From contig JAOWCC010000019.1 of assembly GCA_030867875.1 (NCBI GenBank), positions 36,561,976 through 36,625,975 on the forward strand: a stretch of DNA of 64,000 nucleotides, read 5' to 3'. Each line of letters opens with the position of its first letter. The first letter of the stretch is position 1. Made by a program: the position numbers and the translations under genes. Of this stretch, positions 18,597 to 27,383 are shown piece by piece. Below the pieces are notes generated by a model, which saw only the letters and a program-made list of their open reading frames with translations, was not told the origin of the DNA and did no database searches. This stretch comes from Actinernus sp. WN-2022. Taxonomy: Eukaryota > Cnidaria > Anthozoa > Actiniaria > Actinernidae.

Positions 18597-19532
18597 TCAA
18601 ACCCTATCACTAGTTAGACCGTGTTTTTTATAGATGGGCTCAAAGTAGGAATGGTAAGCAATCAACTCCTTGACAAAACGTATGATCGAACCCTTATGTA
18701 TACCACACCGTTTAACAACGTCAATAAGAGACATACGAGATCCCGAACGATGTAGTACCTCGTAACTTGCTCCAACGACTTTAGTTCGAAGTATAGAGCT
18801 GGTACCTATATTGTTTTCTATTGCCGTATGAACAATCTCATAGACTATTTGTTGTACATTCTTAGGTACTCCTTGGGGGTCGAGTTTAGCAAAAGTCGTT
18901 GTAATGTGAGGAGCTATTCGTTCGGTATTTAAATCTATATCGATCTTATCGTCATCATGTAGAGAACGTATAAAGACATTTCCACAACATATGCTTTTAT
19001 TGTTTAGTTGCATAAAACGAGCGACCTCACCTTTAGATCTAACGAACCCACATTGTATACATGCTTGATAAAGTATAGCAGCTAAAATAGTTCGTTTCGC
19101 ATAGCTACGTTTGATACAAACTTTCTGTACTTGAATGAATGCATCGGCTACGATTACTAATACATTTGTGGGAAACGAGAGGTCGTAATTTTGTTTATAA
19201 ATAGTGTCGTATGCCTGTAGTTCTCGCATTATCGTTCGTAGTTGCAATTCTTTGTTATCGCTTTGCTTTGGGATTGTGCGGTCTAGATCATGTTGATACC
19301 GAAAGCTATCCGGCCCTACTATGCGTAACCTAGTAGTAAGATCGATAGTTGTTTCTTCACATGATTCAGTCTCGGAAACAAGACCACAGGTGGGACATAT
19401 GAATTCCGTTCCTTGCATTTCCATCAGGCATAGACATTCGGAACATGTTTCACCAGTGTTAATATGTAACCGTGGTTTGATATGTAGGCTTGCACAAATT
19501 TCTGAACCAAGTAATCTAATAAGGTCATCCAT
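18597..19532 (-). CDS. TFIIB-like transcription factor, 311 aa
   Basis: ATG at 19532 (MDDLIRLLGS); upstream in-frame sequence is low-complexity. A zinc ribbon CX2C-X12-CX2C lies at residues 30-49 (CSEC...CPTC). Two helical repeats follow with cyclin-fold features of TFIIB: about 95-190 (ILAAILYQACIQCGFVRSK followed by a helix-turn-helix-like GEVARFMQLNN) and about 225-305 (GASYEVLHRSGSRMSLIDVV, KGSIIRFVKELI). TFIIB bridges promoter DNA and RNA polymerase II; giant DNA viruses carry homologues. A factor of this type would let the element direct its own transcription. It is not one of the standard Polinton genes. A VLTF-type factor is the alternative, but the paired cyclin repeats fit TFIIB better. 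Confidence 0.75.
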   Translation of the reverse strand: MDDLIRLLGSEICASLHIKPRLHINTGETCSECLCLMEMQGTEFICPTCGLVSETESCEETTIDLTTRLRIVGPDSFRYQHDLDRTIPKQSDNKELQLRTIMRELQAYDTIYKQNYDLSFPTNVLVIVADAFIQVQKVCIKRSYAKRTILAAILYQACIQCGFVRSKGEVARFMQLNNKSICCGNVFIRSLHDDDKIDIDLNTERIAPHITTTFAKLDPQGVPKNVQQIVYEIVHTAIENNIGTSSILRTKVVGASYEVLHRSGSRMSLIDVVKRCGIHKGSIIRFVKELIAYHSYFEPIYKKHGLTSDRV

Positions 19533-19579
19533 ACTAGTTGTATACCATATGCCTGTCAATTGTCCAATTGTTTGTTTAA

Positions 19580-19642
19580 AAAAAAGAGAAAAAAATGAAG
19601 AGAGGTCGCATAACAATTTCTCTTCATTCTTTTTTCTTTTTT
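19580..19642. terminator. A/T-tract hairpin between zinc-ribbon ORF and TFIIB-like gene
   Basis: AATGAAGAGA (19594-19603) pairs with TCTCTTCATT (19619-19628) around a 15-base loop, with A-rich and T-rich tracts extending the stem. Placement (3' of one minus-strand gene, 5' of the next) mirrors the hairpin at 10981-11052. Confidence 0.55.
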
Positions 19643-19657
19643 TTCGTACCGTGATTT

Positions 19658-19966
19658 CTACTCTTTCTCCGATTCTACCACATTTAGATCTTTCTCACCG
19701 ATTGCGAGGTCCACCAACAACTTATCGAGATCGTTGTCCGATTCCACCACATTTGGATCTACTAGGTTCGTCGATTCCTTAGATCGTTTCTTATCGCGAA
19801 TACAACGACGCTCCGTTGCACCACACTTTGAGCAAAGCCCGTAACTCGTACGACATCCTTTACCGCAATTCGAACATGGAACGAATGGGATGGTGCCTTT
19901 TAATATCTGAAAGTTATGTTGAGCACAATACTCTGATGTCTTCGAAATCTTCCTTATACCCCGAAC
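19658..19966 (-). CDS. Zinc-ribbon ORF without a visible ATG
   Basis: A frame open for about 100 codons ends with TAG at 19658. It encodes EYCAQHN, then CSNCGKGCRTSYG and CSKCG, a paired zinc-ribbon-like arrangement, a basic patch (RRCIRDKKRSK) and an acidic tail with two copies of an NVVES motif. No ATG is found between the frame opening and the terminal repeat, so either translation starts at a non-ATG codon or the 5' end has been lost to the expanded terminus. Its place next to the TFIIB-like gene suggests a transcription or DNA-binding role. Confidence 0.55.
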   Translation of the reverse strand, partial: VRGIRKISKTSEYCAQHNFQILKGTIPFVPCSNCGKGCRTSYGLCSKCGATERRCIRDKKRSKESTNLVDPNVVESDNDLDKLLVDLAIGEKDLNVVESEKE

Positions 19967-19974
19967 GAAGTGAG

Positions 19975-20101
19975 GGCCGAACGAAGTGAGGATAGTCCGT
20001 TAGATGAAAAAAAAAAAAAAATGCAACAATTTTACTAATTGGTCTTACGAATTTGAGGAATTTCAGGAATGTGTGCCAGAACCGCTAGTTACTATACTAC
20101 T
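19975..20101 (-). repeat. Polinton right terminal inverted repeat
   Basis: Reverse complement of 5625-5751. Just inside it, CCGAACGAAGTGAGG occurs twice in tandem at about 19959-19992. Confidence 0.92.
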
Positions 20102-20384
20102 GCAGACTTCCTGTGGAGGTTTCAGACCGGTCGTACCATAAGAGGGAAGATAGATGACCCGGTAGCGATAGAGACAAAATTAGGATGGGTTCTTTCAGGT
20201 CCCTTGAGAGGTAGTGAATTGGGCCGAGGGCAGGAAAGTCAGTGCAATTTTGTAGCTCAGAATAACACGAAGACAGAGAAACTAGACAGAGACATTCAGA
20301 TGCTGTGGGACTTAGAAACAATAGGCATCAAGGAGCGTGACGAGGTATGTGAAGAATTTGCTGATAATATATGGGAATATATAT
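20102..20384 (+). pseudogene. BEL/Pao retrotransposon: segment between protease and reverse transcriptase
   Basis: Directly after the Polinton the BEL frame resumes with WRFQTGRTIRG and ETKLGWVLSGPL, the conserved block before BEL reverse transcriptase, and continues to DEVCEEFADNI near 20370. It is then cut by the MULE-type element. The next BEL sequence (about 25219) starts further along, so part of the pre-RT linker appears to be missing. Confidence 0.85.
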
Positions 20385-20495
20385 AACGGCTATATTAGTT
20401 ATTTTCTTGGTCTGTATATAGGAAGGATTTTAAAGCCACTAAATTGGTCGGTATTTATTATATATATGTAAATTAATATTTTAACCTATATTACA

Positions 20496-20785
20496 GTGAC
20501 CAAGGAAGCCGTTACCCAATGACTCAACGGCTTCGTTTTCGGTCTGTACATGGGCAAGTGACCAAGGAAGCCGTTATCCAATGACTCAACGGCTTCGTTT
20601 TCGGTCCGCATATAGGCAAGTGACCAAGGAAGCCGTTACCCAATGACTCAACGGCTTCGTTTTCGGTCTGTACATAGGCAAGTGACCAAGGAAGCCGTTA
20701 TCCAATGACTCAACGGCTTCGTTTTCGGTCCGCATATAGGCAAGTGACCAAGGAAGCCGTTACCCAATGACTCAACGGCTTCGTT
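20496..20785 (+). repeat. Left 62-bp repeat array, about 4.7 copies
   Basis: Units start at 20496, 20558, 20620, 20682 and 20744, an exact 62-bp period. Each contains AAGCCGTT and AACGGCTT around a 12-base spacer, so every unit can form a hairpin. The array stops abruptly at the RecQ-like coding sequence. Confidence 0.95.
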
Positions 20786-21399
20786 GGATATACGGAATTT
20801 ACAATGGTATTTGTCTTAGAAAAACCCTCCTGGAGTGCTTCGAAATTCCTACAATAGATTTGGATTGCCAGGCGACAGAATGTTGTACCAGTTGTGATTT
20901 GAACGAAGAAAAAGAGTTTAATGGCAAAGATTCTGCTCTTTTAATTTTGAAAGCCATTAAGGAACTTGAACAGTGTTTTGTAACAAATGAAGGCATAAAT
21001 GAAGATAAGATCATATCATGGCTGCTCGGAGCAAAAAGGGATTGGATATCAAAACCAGATATCCAAACTTCAATTAACAGAGCAACTACGTTTGGCAAAG
21101 GAGCCATTTTAGACAAAACAAGACGACTTGATTTTTCTTGGTGGTCGCGACACCTGCGGCAGTTAATCAACCTTGATTACGTGGACATTAATTTTAAAAC
21201 GATAAGGACAACAAAGTTCTCATCCACTGTAAGAAAATACAAAGTCAATGCACAGGGACAGTCTTTCCTTGATGACCCAAAATATCTTTTCCTGCTATCT
21301 CCCTTTGTTAATCCTTTGGAGCCTGAAAAGAGGAAGCATTCCAACAAGATGCCACCACACTCCAGCCGTACAGGAAGAGCTATAACATCATCTCCCTAA
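20786..21399 (+). pseudogene. RecQ-like helicase C-terminal fragment
   Basis: The open frame begins at the edge of the repeat array and has no helicase motor. It contains RKTLLECFEI followed by CCTSCD, which resembles the RecQ zinc-binding module, and a winged-helix-like part (LRQLINLDYVDINFKTIRTT, KVNAQGQSFL) like the RQC domain. A Lys-rich tail ends at 21399. RecQ proteins unwind DNA. The fragment has lost its ATPase domains, apparently replaced by the terminal array. It shares strand and transcription direction with the transposase behind it. Confidence 0.6.
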
Positions 21400-21412
21400 A
21401 ATTAAAAATGCA

Positions 21413-23285
21413 ATGGGATCTGCCGATAACTGGTTTGATATCCAAAATCGAGAAGACTACTTTGGGTCGCACAAACATTTTATGTGGAAGGTAACTACAC
21501 GGAGATCACTGTACGACGTGCGCCATGCGAGGGAGTTAAGGTGTGCAGTTATCCAGACTGTACATATACAGTGTCCAATCGTCAGAAGATCAACAAATGT
21601 AAAGGTCACGGTGACAAGCACAAATTAAAAAGTACAGGTCCGTGTCCAGCCCATATTGTATATGCCTGGCCATCCAACGATGACGGTAGACGATGGATAG
21701 GTGTTGTTCCTGGCTCAAGCCACAATCACTACAAACCAGCGCCTCACGTTATCTCCCAAGAGGTTAAGGTAAAGATTGGCAATGCATTAAAAAATGACAG
21801 TTCGTTAACAACGAAGGATTTGCAAAAGGGATGTGGTATTGGATTAATCCCTGGAGAAGTATCGCCTGCAGCCGCAAATCCAGAAAGAATCAGACGGGAG
21901 AGATCCCATATTCTGTCGAACAGTGCAAGTAAAGCTAATAAAGAACTTCTGCCGCTGTTCAAAATTATGGATTTCCAAAAAATACGCGAGAAGGTGGAGA
22001 AGCAGCAGGATGCTTCGGAATCACTGTTAAGTGAACGAGTGAACGAAATGCTTAGCAAATATCAAATGGAAGGGATGGAATATATTTTTAAACCTGATAG
22101 AAAACACGCATTTTTCATGTCTCCGTATCAAGGTCAGCTACTAAGCGAAGCTGAAGAATTATTTTCTGATATAACTTATACAGGAAACGACTACTTCCCA
22201 TACCTTATGAATTTCGTAGTGTTTAATCGCGAAACTCTGCAATACCAAGCGGTAGCTAGAATTTTATGTGATAAGCAAGATGGAGAGTCATATGCTACTT
22301 CCTTTCAAGAGGTGTTTAACCAGGCTACCAAAATAAATCCAAATTTCAATAAAGGAAAAGCTCTGAAGCAAATCATGGTTGACTTCGATGATGCTGAATA
22401 TAATGGTTTTGTCCGAGTTCTTGGGAAAGACATCGCCGAAAATGTTGTAAGAGGATGCTCAGTCCATTGGTTACGTTCTGTGAACAGAGTGTCGCAACTG
22501 GTGTGTCGTTCGCCAGAAGAGTCAAGTTTGTTTAAAACGTTGGCGCGGAAAATAGAGGATGCACCAACCAAAACCGATGTTATTTCACTATTTGACGTTT
22601 TATCAGGAAAAAAGGATCTCTCCCACGCATCTCCGTATTTGTCAGAAACTATTAATCAGAACATTTCAATTGGGCAAATTGGTGGACAAGAACACGGCAT
22701 TTACAGATGTTTACAAAGGCATTCACAAAGAGAGACACAGAAGAATGGGAAGAAAGCAGTAGTACGAACAACCCGGTGGAAACAATTAATAGACAGTCTT
22801 TTAAATCTAAAAACAACTTAAATGTTATTCTAGAAAATATGTACATGGAGGACAGAATCCATGCTGTTAAGATGGCTGCTAGTTCGGAAAACGTAAACAT
22901 CAATTACTCTAGCCCGCGAAGAAAGAAAAATAGAAAAAGGAAACGAACCAGTCTTGTTAGCGGAGAAACCAATGTCAGTTGTACCACGGAAGATAATGGC
23001 CCGCCAGACAAAAGACAACATATTAGAGGTGGAACAAGCAGATCACGATTAAGAGGAAAAGGATTGATAGATTCGACTCTCGAGGTAGAATATCAAGAAA
23101 AAGATAAGGAAGGTAAACTAATATACCTAGGATGGTTAACTGGAACAGTAACGTCTTACAGTAAACGTCAAGGTTACCTTGTACAGTTCAAGAGTCAGAA
23201 AGATGCAAATGGCAATGACACTGGCGATTGGATTGACTGGATTCGGTCGGTGAACAGCACTGATGTCAGAATAAAAAACAGTTAA
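21413..23285 (+). pseudogene. MULE-like transposase, frameshifted
   Basis: Three frames are needed: an N-terminal start at 21413 (MGSADNWFDIQ), the main part from about 21490 to 22700, and the C-terminal part from about 22707. Seen in order: a WRKY/GCM-like zinc module (CSYPDCTYTV ... GHGDKH), catalytic Asp candidates in DITYTG (about 22170) and MVDFDDAEYNG (about 22377), the CSVHWLRSV block that follows the second Asp in MULEs, and the SSTNNPVETINR block near the last catalytic residue (about 22760). A basic stretch (RRKKNRKRKR) and a Tudor/chromo-like segment (YLGWLTGTVTSYSKRQGYLVQF) end the protein. Frameshifts at about 21488 and 22705 make it inactive. Confidence 0.7.
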
Positions 23286-24500
23286 ATTCTATCAATTCCT
23301 TTGAAATATGTTTCCTATACAATTTGCAGAACAGCTAATATCAGTCACTGAATTGAACGATGAACTACAAAAATTAACAATATTTCTGTTAAGAAAAATA
23401 TTGCTGGTGTAATTCGCCACTTTAGAAAAGAGCTGGGGACTGGCCGGGCCCGAGTGTAGCAGAATTAATATAATATATGAAGATCATGACATGAAACAGC
23501 ATGTGTGCGATAGAATGAGGCCTCGTCCACACATAAACGGACTGAAAACGGAGACTTTTGAAAACGCCTTTTTGTTTAAGGTGTGAATACGCACGTGTGG
23601 ACGGAGATATTTTGAAAAACGCAAAACAAATTGGGCTTTCAAACGAAAACAGATACGTGTGGACGAGGCCTGGAAACAATATATCATTGTAGAGTGATTT
23701 TACTTGACTCGTGAAATAGATATTAGACATTAGACTAATAGACATTAGTAGTCTAGCCCTTATTTCCATTGTTTGCTTTTGTAGCTATTTGATTATTATT
23801 CGCGAGTTAATAAAAAAAGTATGGCCCTTTTTAGCAATAAGGTTTTGTGACTGAAATACGGGTAATAGCAGACTCGAGAAAACTTCTACTAAATTGTAGA
23901 GGCAACTCATTTGTCAGACATTTGTTTCCGTAAAAACGTTTCTTTGATACGTTGTTCTAGCTAGTGTTTTATGTCATTATGTTAATAGCCAAGCAGAAGA
24001 GTATTTCAAATCTTAATTGTACAGGTGTTTATATACTGCTGTACGCCTAGAGAAAAGGTGCCTTTACTCGGGGTTACCGTTGATTCAATTAATAACATTA
24101 TCTAACATTACAGCCGTATCATGAAAATTTGAAGTGAAGGGACTATTAATTTTCTTTGACAATCAGATGTGCAAATTTGTTGCTTTTGTATTTTTAAATA
24201 CTAAATAGAAAATGGAATTAGTATTTACACTCTACTCTACATGAGCTGTATCAAATAAAATGTAGTACTGATTGAAATCGAAATCTTTTGTATTTATTGT
24301 GATTTTTTCTAATCATGTTCGTGGGCTCGCGTAGCACACTTTATCAACAAAACTGTTTATGCAAGGCAGCAGTAATTGCTGCGAAAAAACACCACAAAAT
24401 ATGTTTGAGTTGTTCTGTTGTGGCTTACACCACCTATTCTGATGGCCAGGCTTCTAGTGCAATTCCACGTTATCCATTTCCAGCCATTCATTCATTCATT
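23286..24500. other. Non-coding part of the MULE-type element
   Basis: A/T-rich sequence downstream of the transposase, with the MITE at 23518-23671. No gene seen. Confidence 0.5.
23518..23671. mobile_element. Short MITE with AGGCCTCGTCCACAC ends
   Basis: Perfect 15-bp terminal inverted repeats (AGGCCTCGTCCACAC and its complement) enclose 154 bp with no coding capacity. The inner part contains further AAAACG-type repeats. Superfamily not determined. Confidence 0.8.
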
Positions 24501-25075
24501 CCTTGGTCACTTGCCCATGTACAGACCGAAAACGAAGCCGTTAAGTCATTGAGTAACGGCTTCCTTGGTCACTTGCCTATATACGGACCAAAAACGAAGC
24601 CGTTAAGTCATTGAGTAACGGCTTCCTTGGTCACTTGCCTATATGCGGACCAAAAACGAAGCCGTTAAGTCATTGAGTAACGGCTTCCTTGGTCACTTGC
24701 CTATGTACTGACCAAAAACGAAGCCGTTAAGTCATCGAGTAACGGCTTCCTTGGTCACTTGCCTATATACAGACCAAAAACGAAGCCGTTAAGTCATTGA
24801 GTAACGGCTTCCTTGGTCACTTGCCCGTGTACAGACCGAAAACGAAGCCGTTGAGTCATTGGGTAACGGCTTCCTTGCATTCTTGACCATGTACAGACCG
24901 AAAACGAAGCCGTTGAGTCATTGGGTAACGGCTTCCTTGGTCACTTGCCAATATGCGGACCGAAAACGAAGCCGTTGAGTCATTGGGTAACGGCTTCCTT
25001 GGTCACTTGCCCATATACTGACCGAAAACGAAGCCGTTGAGTCATTGGGTAACGGCTTCCTTGGTCACTTGTCCC
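24501..25075 (-). repeat. Right 62-bp repeat array, about 9 copies in opposite orientation
   Basis: The same unit as 20496-20785, reverse complemented. The inner copies (about 24530-24825) carry a variant core (GTTAAGTCATTGAGTAACGG), while the outer copies (about 24840-25060) carry the core found in the left array (GTTGAGTCATTGGGTAACGG). Confidence 0.93.
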
Positions 25076-25218
25076 TATAACCAAATTATTGAAGCCGTTA
25101 AGTGTTTGGAAACGGCTTCGTTTTCGGTCTATAATTAAGCAAGAATACACCGACCAACTTTGTGGCTTCAAAAACCTTCCTATGTACATACGAAGGTTTT
25201 CACAAAAGAAGCCGTTAT

Positions 25219-27202
25219 CCAAACTCTCCACATTTACCGGTGATACGTAGACAAGCGAGCACCACTAAACTAAGGGTTGTATAGGCGAATCCTTGTTTAC
25301 GTTTTTTCCTCATTAGCATACATCAAACTTCAAGCGACGTACATACAAACAGAGTCCATAAATCGAAAGAGATTGTCACACTTGATAATCACCGAAAATT
25401 TGAGAGTGATATGATAAATATATTTTGAGGAATGAGCGTTTAAATAGCTCAAAATTTACAATGAACGTATGGCTGTCAGCAACTCTTTCCCCCCAGCCCA
25501 TTTTATAGTTTTGAAAAGTCAATTTCTCCGTAAATATTTAACATATCAATCTCAAATTTTCGGTGGTTACTCAGTTTAACATTCTCTTTCAACTGATATA
25601 GTCTGTTTGTTTGTAGTTTGAAGTTTAATTTATGCTAATGAGGCAAAAATGTAAACAATGACGTCAGCAAGGATTCGCCTATACGATGCGTCAGCAAAGG
25701 AAAGAAACGGTAAGGGGGTGTGTCACTCAATGACTGTCTTCATGTTGGGCCATCGATGAATCCTCTATTTGACATCTTAGTTAGGTTTAGAGAGAAAAGA
25801 GTAGCTCTAATTGGAGATATAGAGAAAGCGTTTCTAAACATAGAGGTAGACAAAGCGGACAGGGGACTGCCTCAGATTTTTGTGGTTAGAAGATGTGTTT
25901 GACCCTAGCTCAAGAACGGTTGTTTATCGTTTTAGCCGCGTCGTATTTGGGTTAAATTCATCGCCATTTCTGTTGAACGCAACGCTTAGACATCACATTT
26001 CGAAGTTCAAAGAATCGGATCCGGAATTTGCGAGCAAGCTCTTCGAGAGTTTCTATGTTGACGATCTGGTATCGGGAGAAAGTAACGCAGACGACGCGTA
26101 CAGGCTTTACGAGAAGGCCAAACAGAGGTTAGCAGAAGGCGGTTTTAAGCTGCGGAAATGGAAGACTAACAATAAGAATTTGCGAGAGCGCATAGCAGAC
26201 GGAGAGAAAGAAACTAGGCGCTGTCAACAAGAAAACTACAAAGGCGTGACGGTTGACTCGGAGACTTACGCAAAGTTAACATTGGGGCCGGAGCTAAGTT
26301 CTGAAAAGGTTTTAGGACTACAGTGGAATTGTGAAGAAGACAATTAATTTTAGTTTCAGGCAGATTGTCGACAAAGCGGCTAGAGCACGGTCAACCAAGC
26401 GTAGCGTGTTAAGCTTATTAGCAGGCTTGTTTGATCCGCTGGGAATAATCGGACCGGTTTTAGTAAGTATGAAGATTCTATTTCAAGAGCTTTGTAAGGG
26501 TAAATTGGACTGGGACGATGAACTTCAAGGAGACGCAAAGAGGAAATGGGACGCGTGGATTGAAGACTTGTCAAGAGTGAAAGAAATTACAGTCCACAGA
26601 CGTTTGTATGAACATACAAAGGAAGAAGTTCTCGAGTGCTGCATATACACGGTTTTGGTGACGCGAGCAGCAAAGCTTATTGTGCCATGGTATATCTCGT
26701 CTATCGGACGAACGAAGGAAGTCACGTAAGACTGATAGCCAGCAAGACCAGAGTAGCACCTCTAAAGAGTCTGACGATCCCTCGCCTAGAGTTAATGTCT
26801 GCTTGGATATTAGCCCAGCTCATGGACACGGTAAGGCGGGCGTAAGAGACGCGGTTAGAGGTGAGTGGCACTAAGTATTGGTCGGATAGCAAGACCACGC
26901 TGTGCTGGATACGGAACCGAGGGGAGTGGAAGCAATTTGTCCGCCACAGAGTCAACATAATTTTGCAGTTGACGAGCAAAGAGGACTGGGAACATTGCCC
27001 GGGTGAAGACAACCCAGCATACATAGGGTCCAGGGGGGCACTAGCGTCGACGCTCAAGGAAGACAGGCTCTGGTGGGAAGGCGCAGAATGGTTGACACGA
27101 GAACGAGGCGAATGGCCAGTTGCGGAGGAAAATGTGCAAACCCCAGAAAGCCGTGAGGAAGAGAAGAAAACTGTGTCAGCCTTGATAGTAGAGGTACAGC
27201 AG
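25219..27202 (+). pseudogene. BEL/Pao reverse transcriptase and RNase H region
   Basis: Resumes with HLPVIRR and continues, around the MITE at 25284-25679, into the BEL reverse transcriptase: the DASAK-type motif, [13 protein letters not shown] (first catalytic Asp, about 25817), FGLNSSPFLLNATLRHH and YVDDLVSGE (second and third catalytic Asp, about 26056). A finger/thumb part with LAGLFDPLGIIGPV follows (about 26423), then an RNase H-like segment with HGFGDASSKAYCA (about 26645) and SLTIPRLELMSA. Frameshifts near 25893, 26345, 26640-26700 and 26850 make it non-functional. Confidence 0.85.
25284..25679. mobile_element. 396-bp foldback MITE with TATA target duplication
   Basis: Terminal inverted repeats of about 140 bp start GGCGAATCCTTG. 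TATA lies on each side (25280-25283 and 25680-25683). Removing the MITE with one TATA brings the BEL frame back in phase between the VV and the YDASA motif; removing it with a TA-only duplication would not. No coding capacity. Confidence 0.82.
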
Positions 27203-27378
27203 CAGGGCTAAAAATAACAGCCGGTCATCGGACAATGTCTGGCCAGAATGGGAGCTTGTCCAGCCAAACCTTTGTCTTGCCAGTCATGTTGACCGGTCAC
27301 TGTTACTACAGTTTCAACCAAATACAGATCTCGACCGGCAACTGACCGGCAACTGACCAGCCATTATTTTTAGCCCTG
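27203..27378. mobile_element. 176-bp MITE with CAGGGCTAAAAATAA ends
   Basis: Terminal inverted repeats CAGGGCTAAAAATAA / TTATTTTTAGCCCTG, flanked by AGCAG on both sides (27198-27202 and 27379-27383). The BEL frame is continuous if the MITE and one AGCAG are ignored. The ends look hAT-like, although 8-bp duplications are usual there. The inner part has several copies of GACCGGTC/ACCGGCAACTG. Confidence 0.82.
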
Positions 27379-27383
27379 AGCAG

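Larger units (their letters stand above)
5625..20101. mobile_element. Polinton/Maverick (adintovirus-like) element, 14.5 kb
   Basis: Long terminal inverted repeats (5625-5751 and 19975-20101, starting AGTAGTATAG) enclose a virus-like gene set: family B DNA polymerase, retroviral-type integrase remnant, FtsK/HerA-type packaging ATPase, major capsid protein, probable penton protein and several membrane proteins. A 5-bp target duplication flanks it. Genes are tightly packed with stop/start overlaps, no introns and AT-rich spacers, unlike the surrounding DNA. Such elements are both transposons and integrated forms of viruses. This copy has a deleted integrase core and a frameshifted capsid gene, and no adenain-like protease was seen, so it is probably immobile by itself. 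Confidence 0.95.
20385..25218 (+). mobile_element. MULE-type DNA transposon with repeat-array termini and a RecQ-like fragment
   Basis: The outer ends match in inverted orientation: ATAACGGC at 20383-20390 and GCCGTTAT at 25211-25218, followed by diverged matching stretches (GTATATAGGAAGGATTTT, TTGGTCGGT at about 20415-20455 against their complements at about 25158-25200). Inside are arrays of a 62-bp unit in opposite orientation, a RecQ C-terminal relic and a broken MULE-like transposase. Target duplication is not visible, and the flanking BEL has lost sequence, consistent with a deletion at one edge. Confidence 0.7.

Noticed and set aside
5625..20101. 6-bp target duplication for the Polinton
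   Set aside because: Six-base windows at the two flanks do not match in any register; only GCAGA (5 bp) is identical and consistent with the BEL frame.
20496..20785. CRISPR array, because of regular 62-bp spacing and palindromic cores
   Set aside because: The whole 62-bp unit is repeated, with no unique spacers, and an inverted partner array marks transposon termini.
24315..24614. ORF running into the right 62-bp array
   Set aside because: Most of its length is repeat sequence and no domain is recognised.
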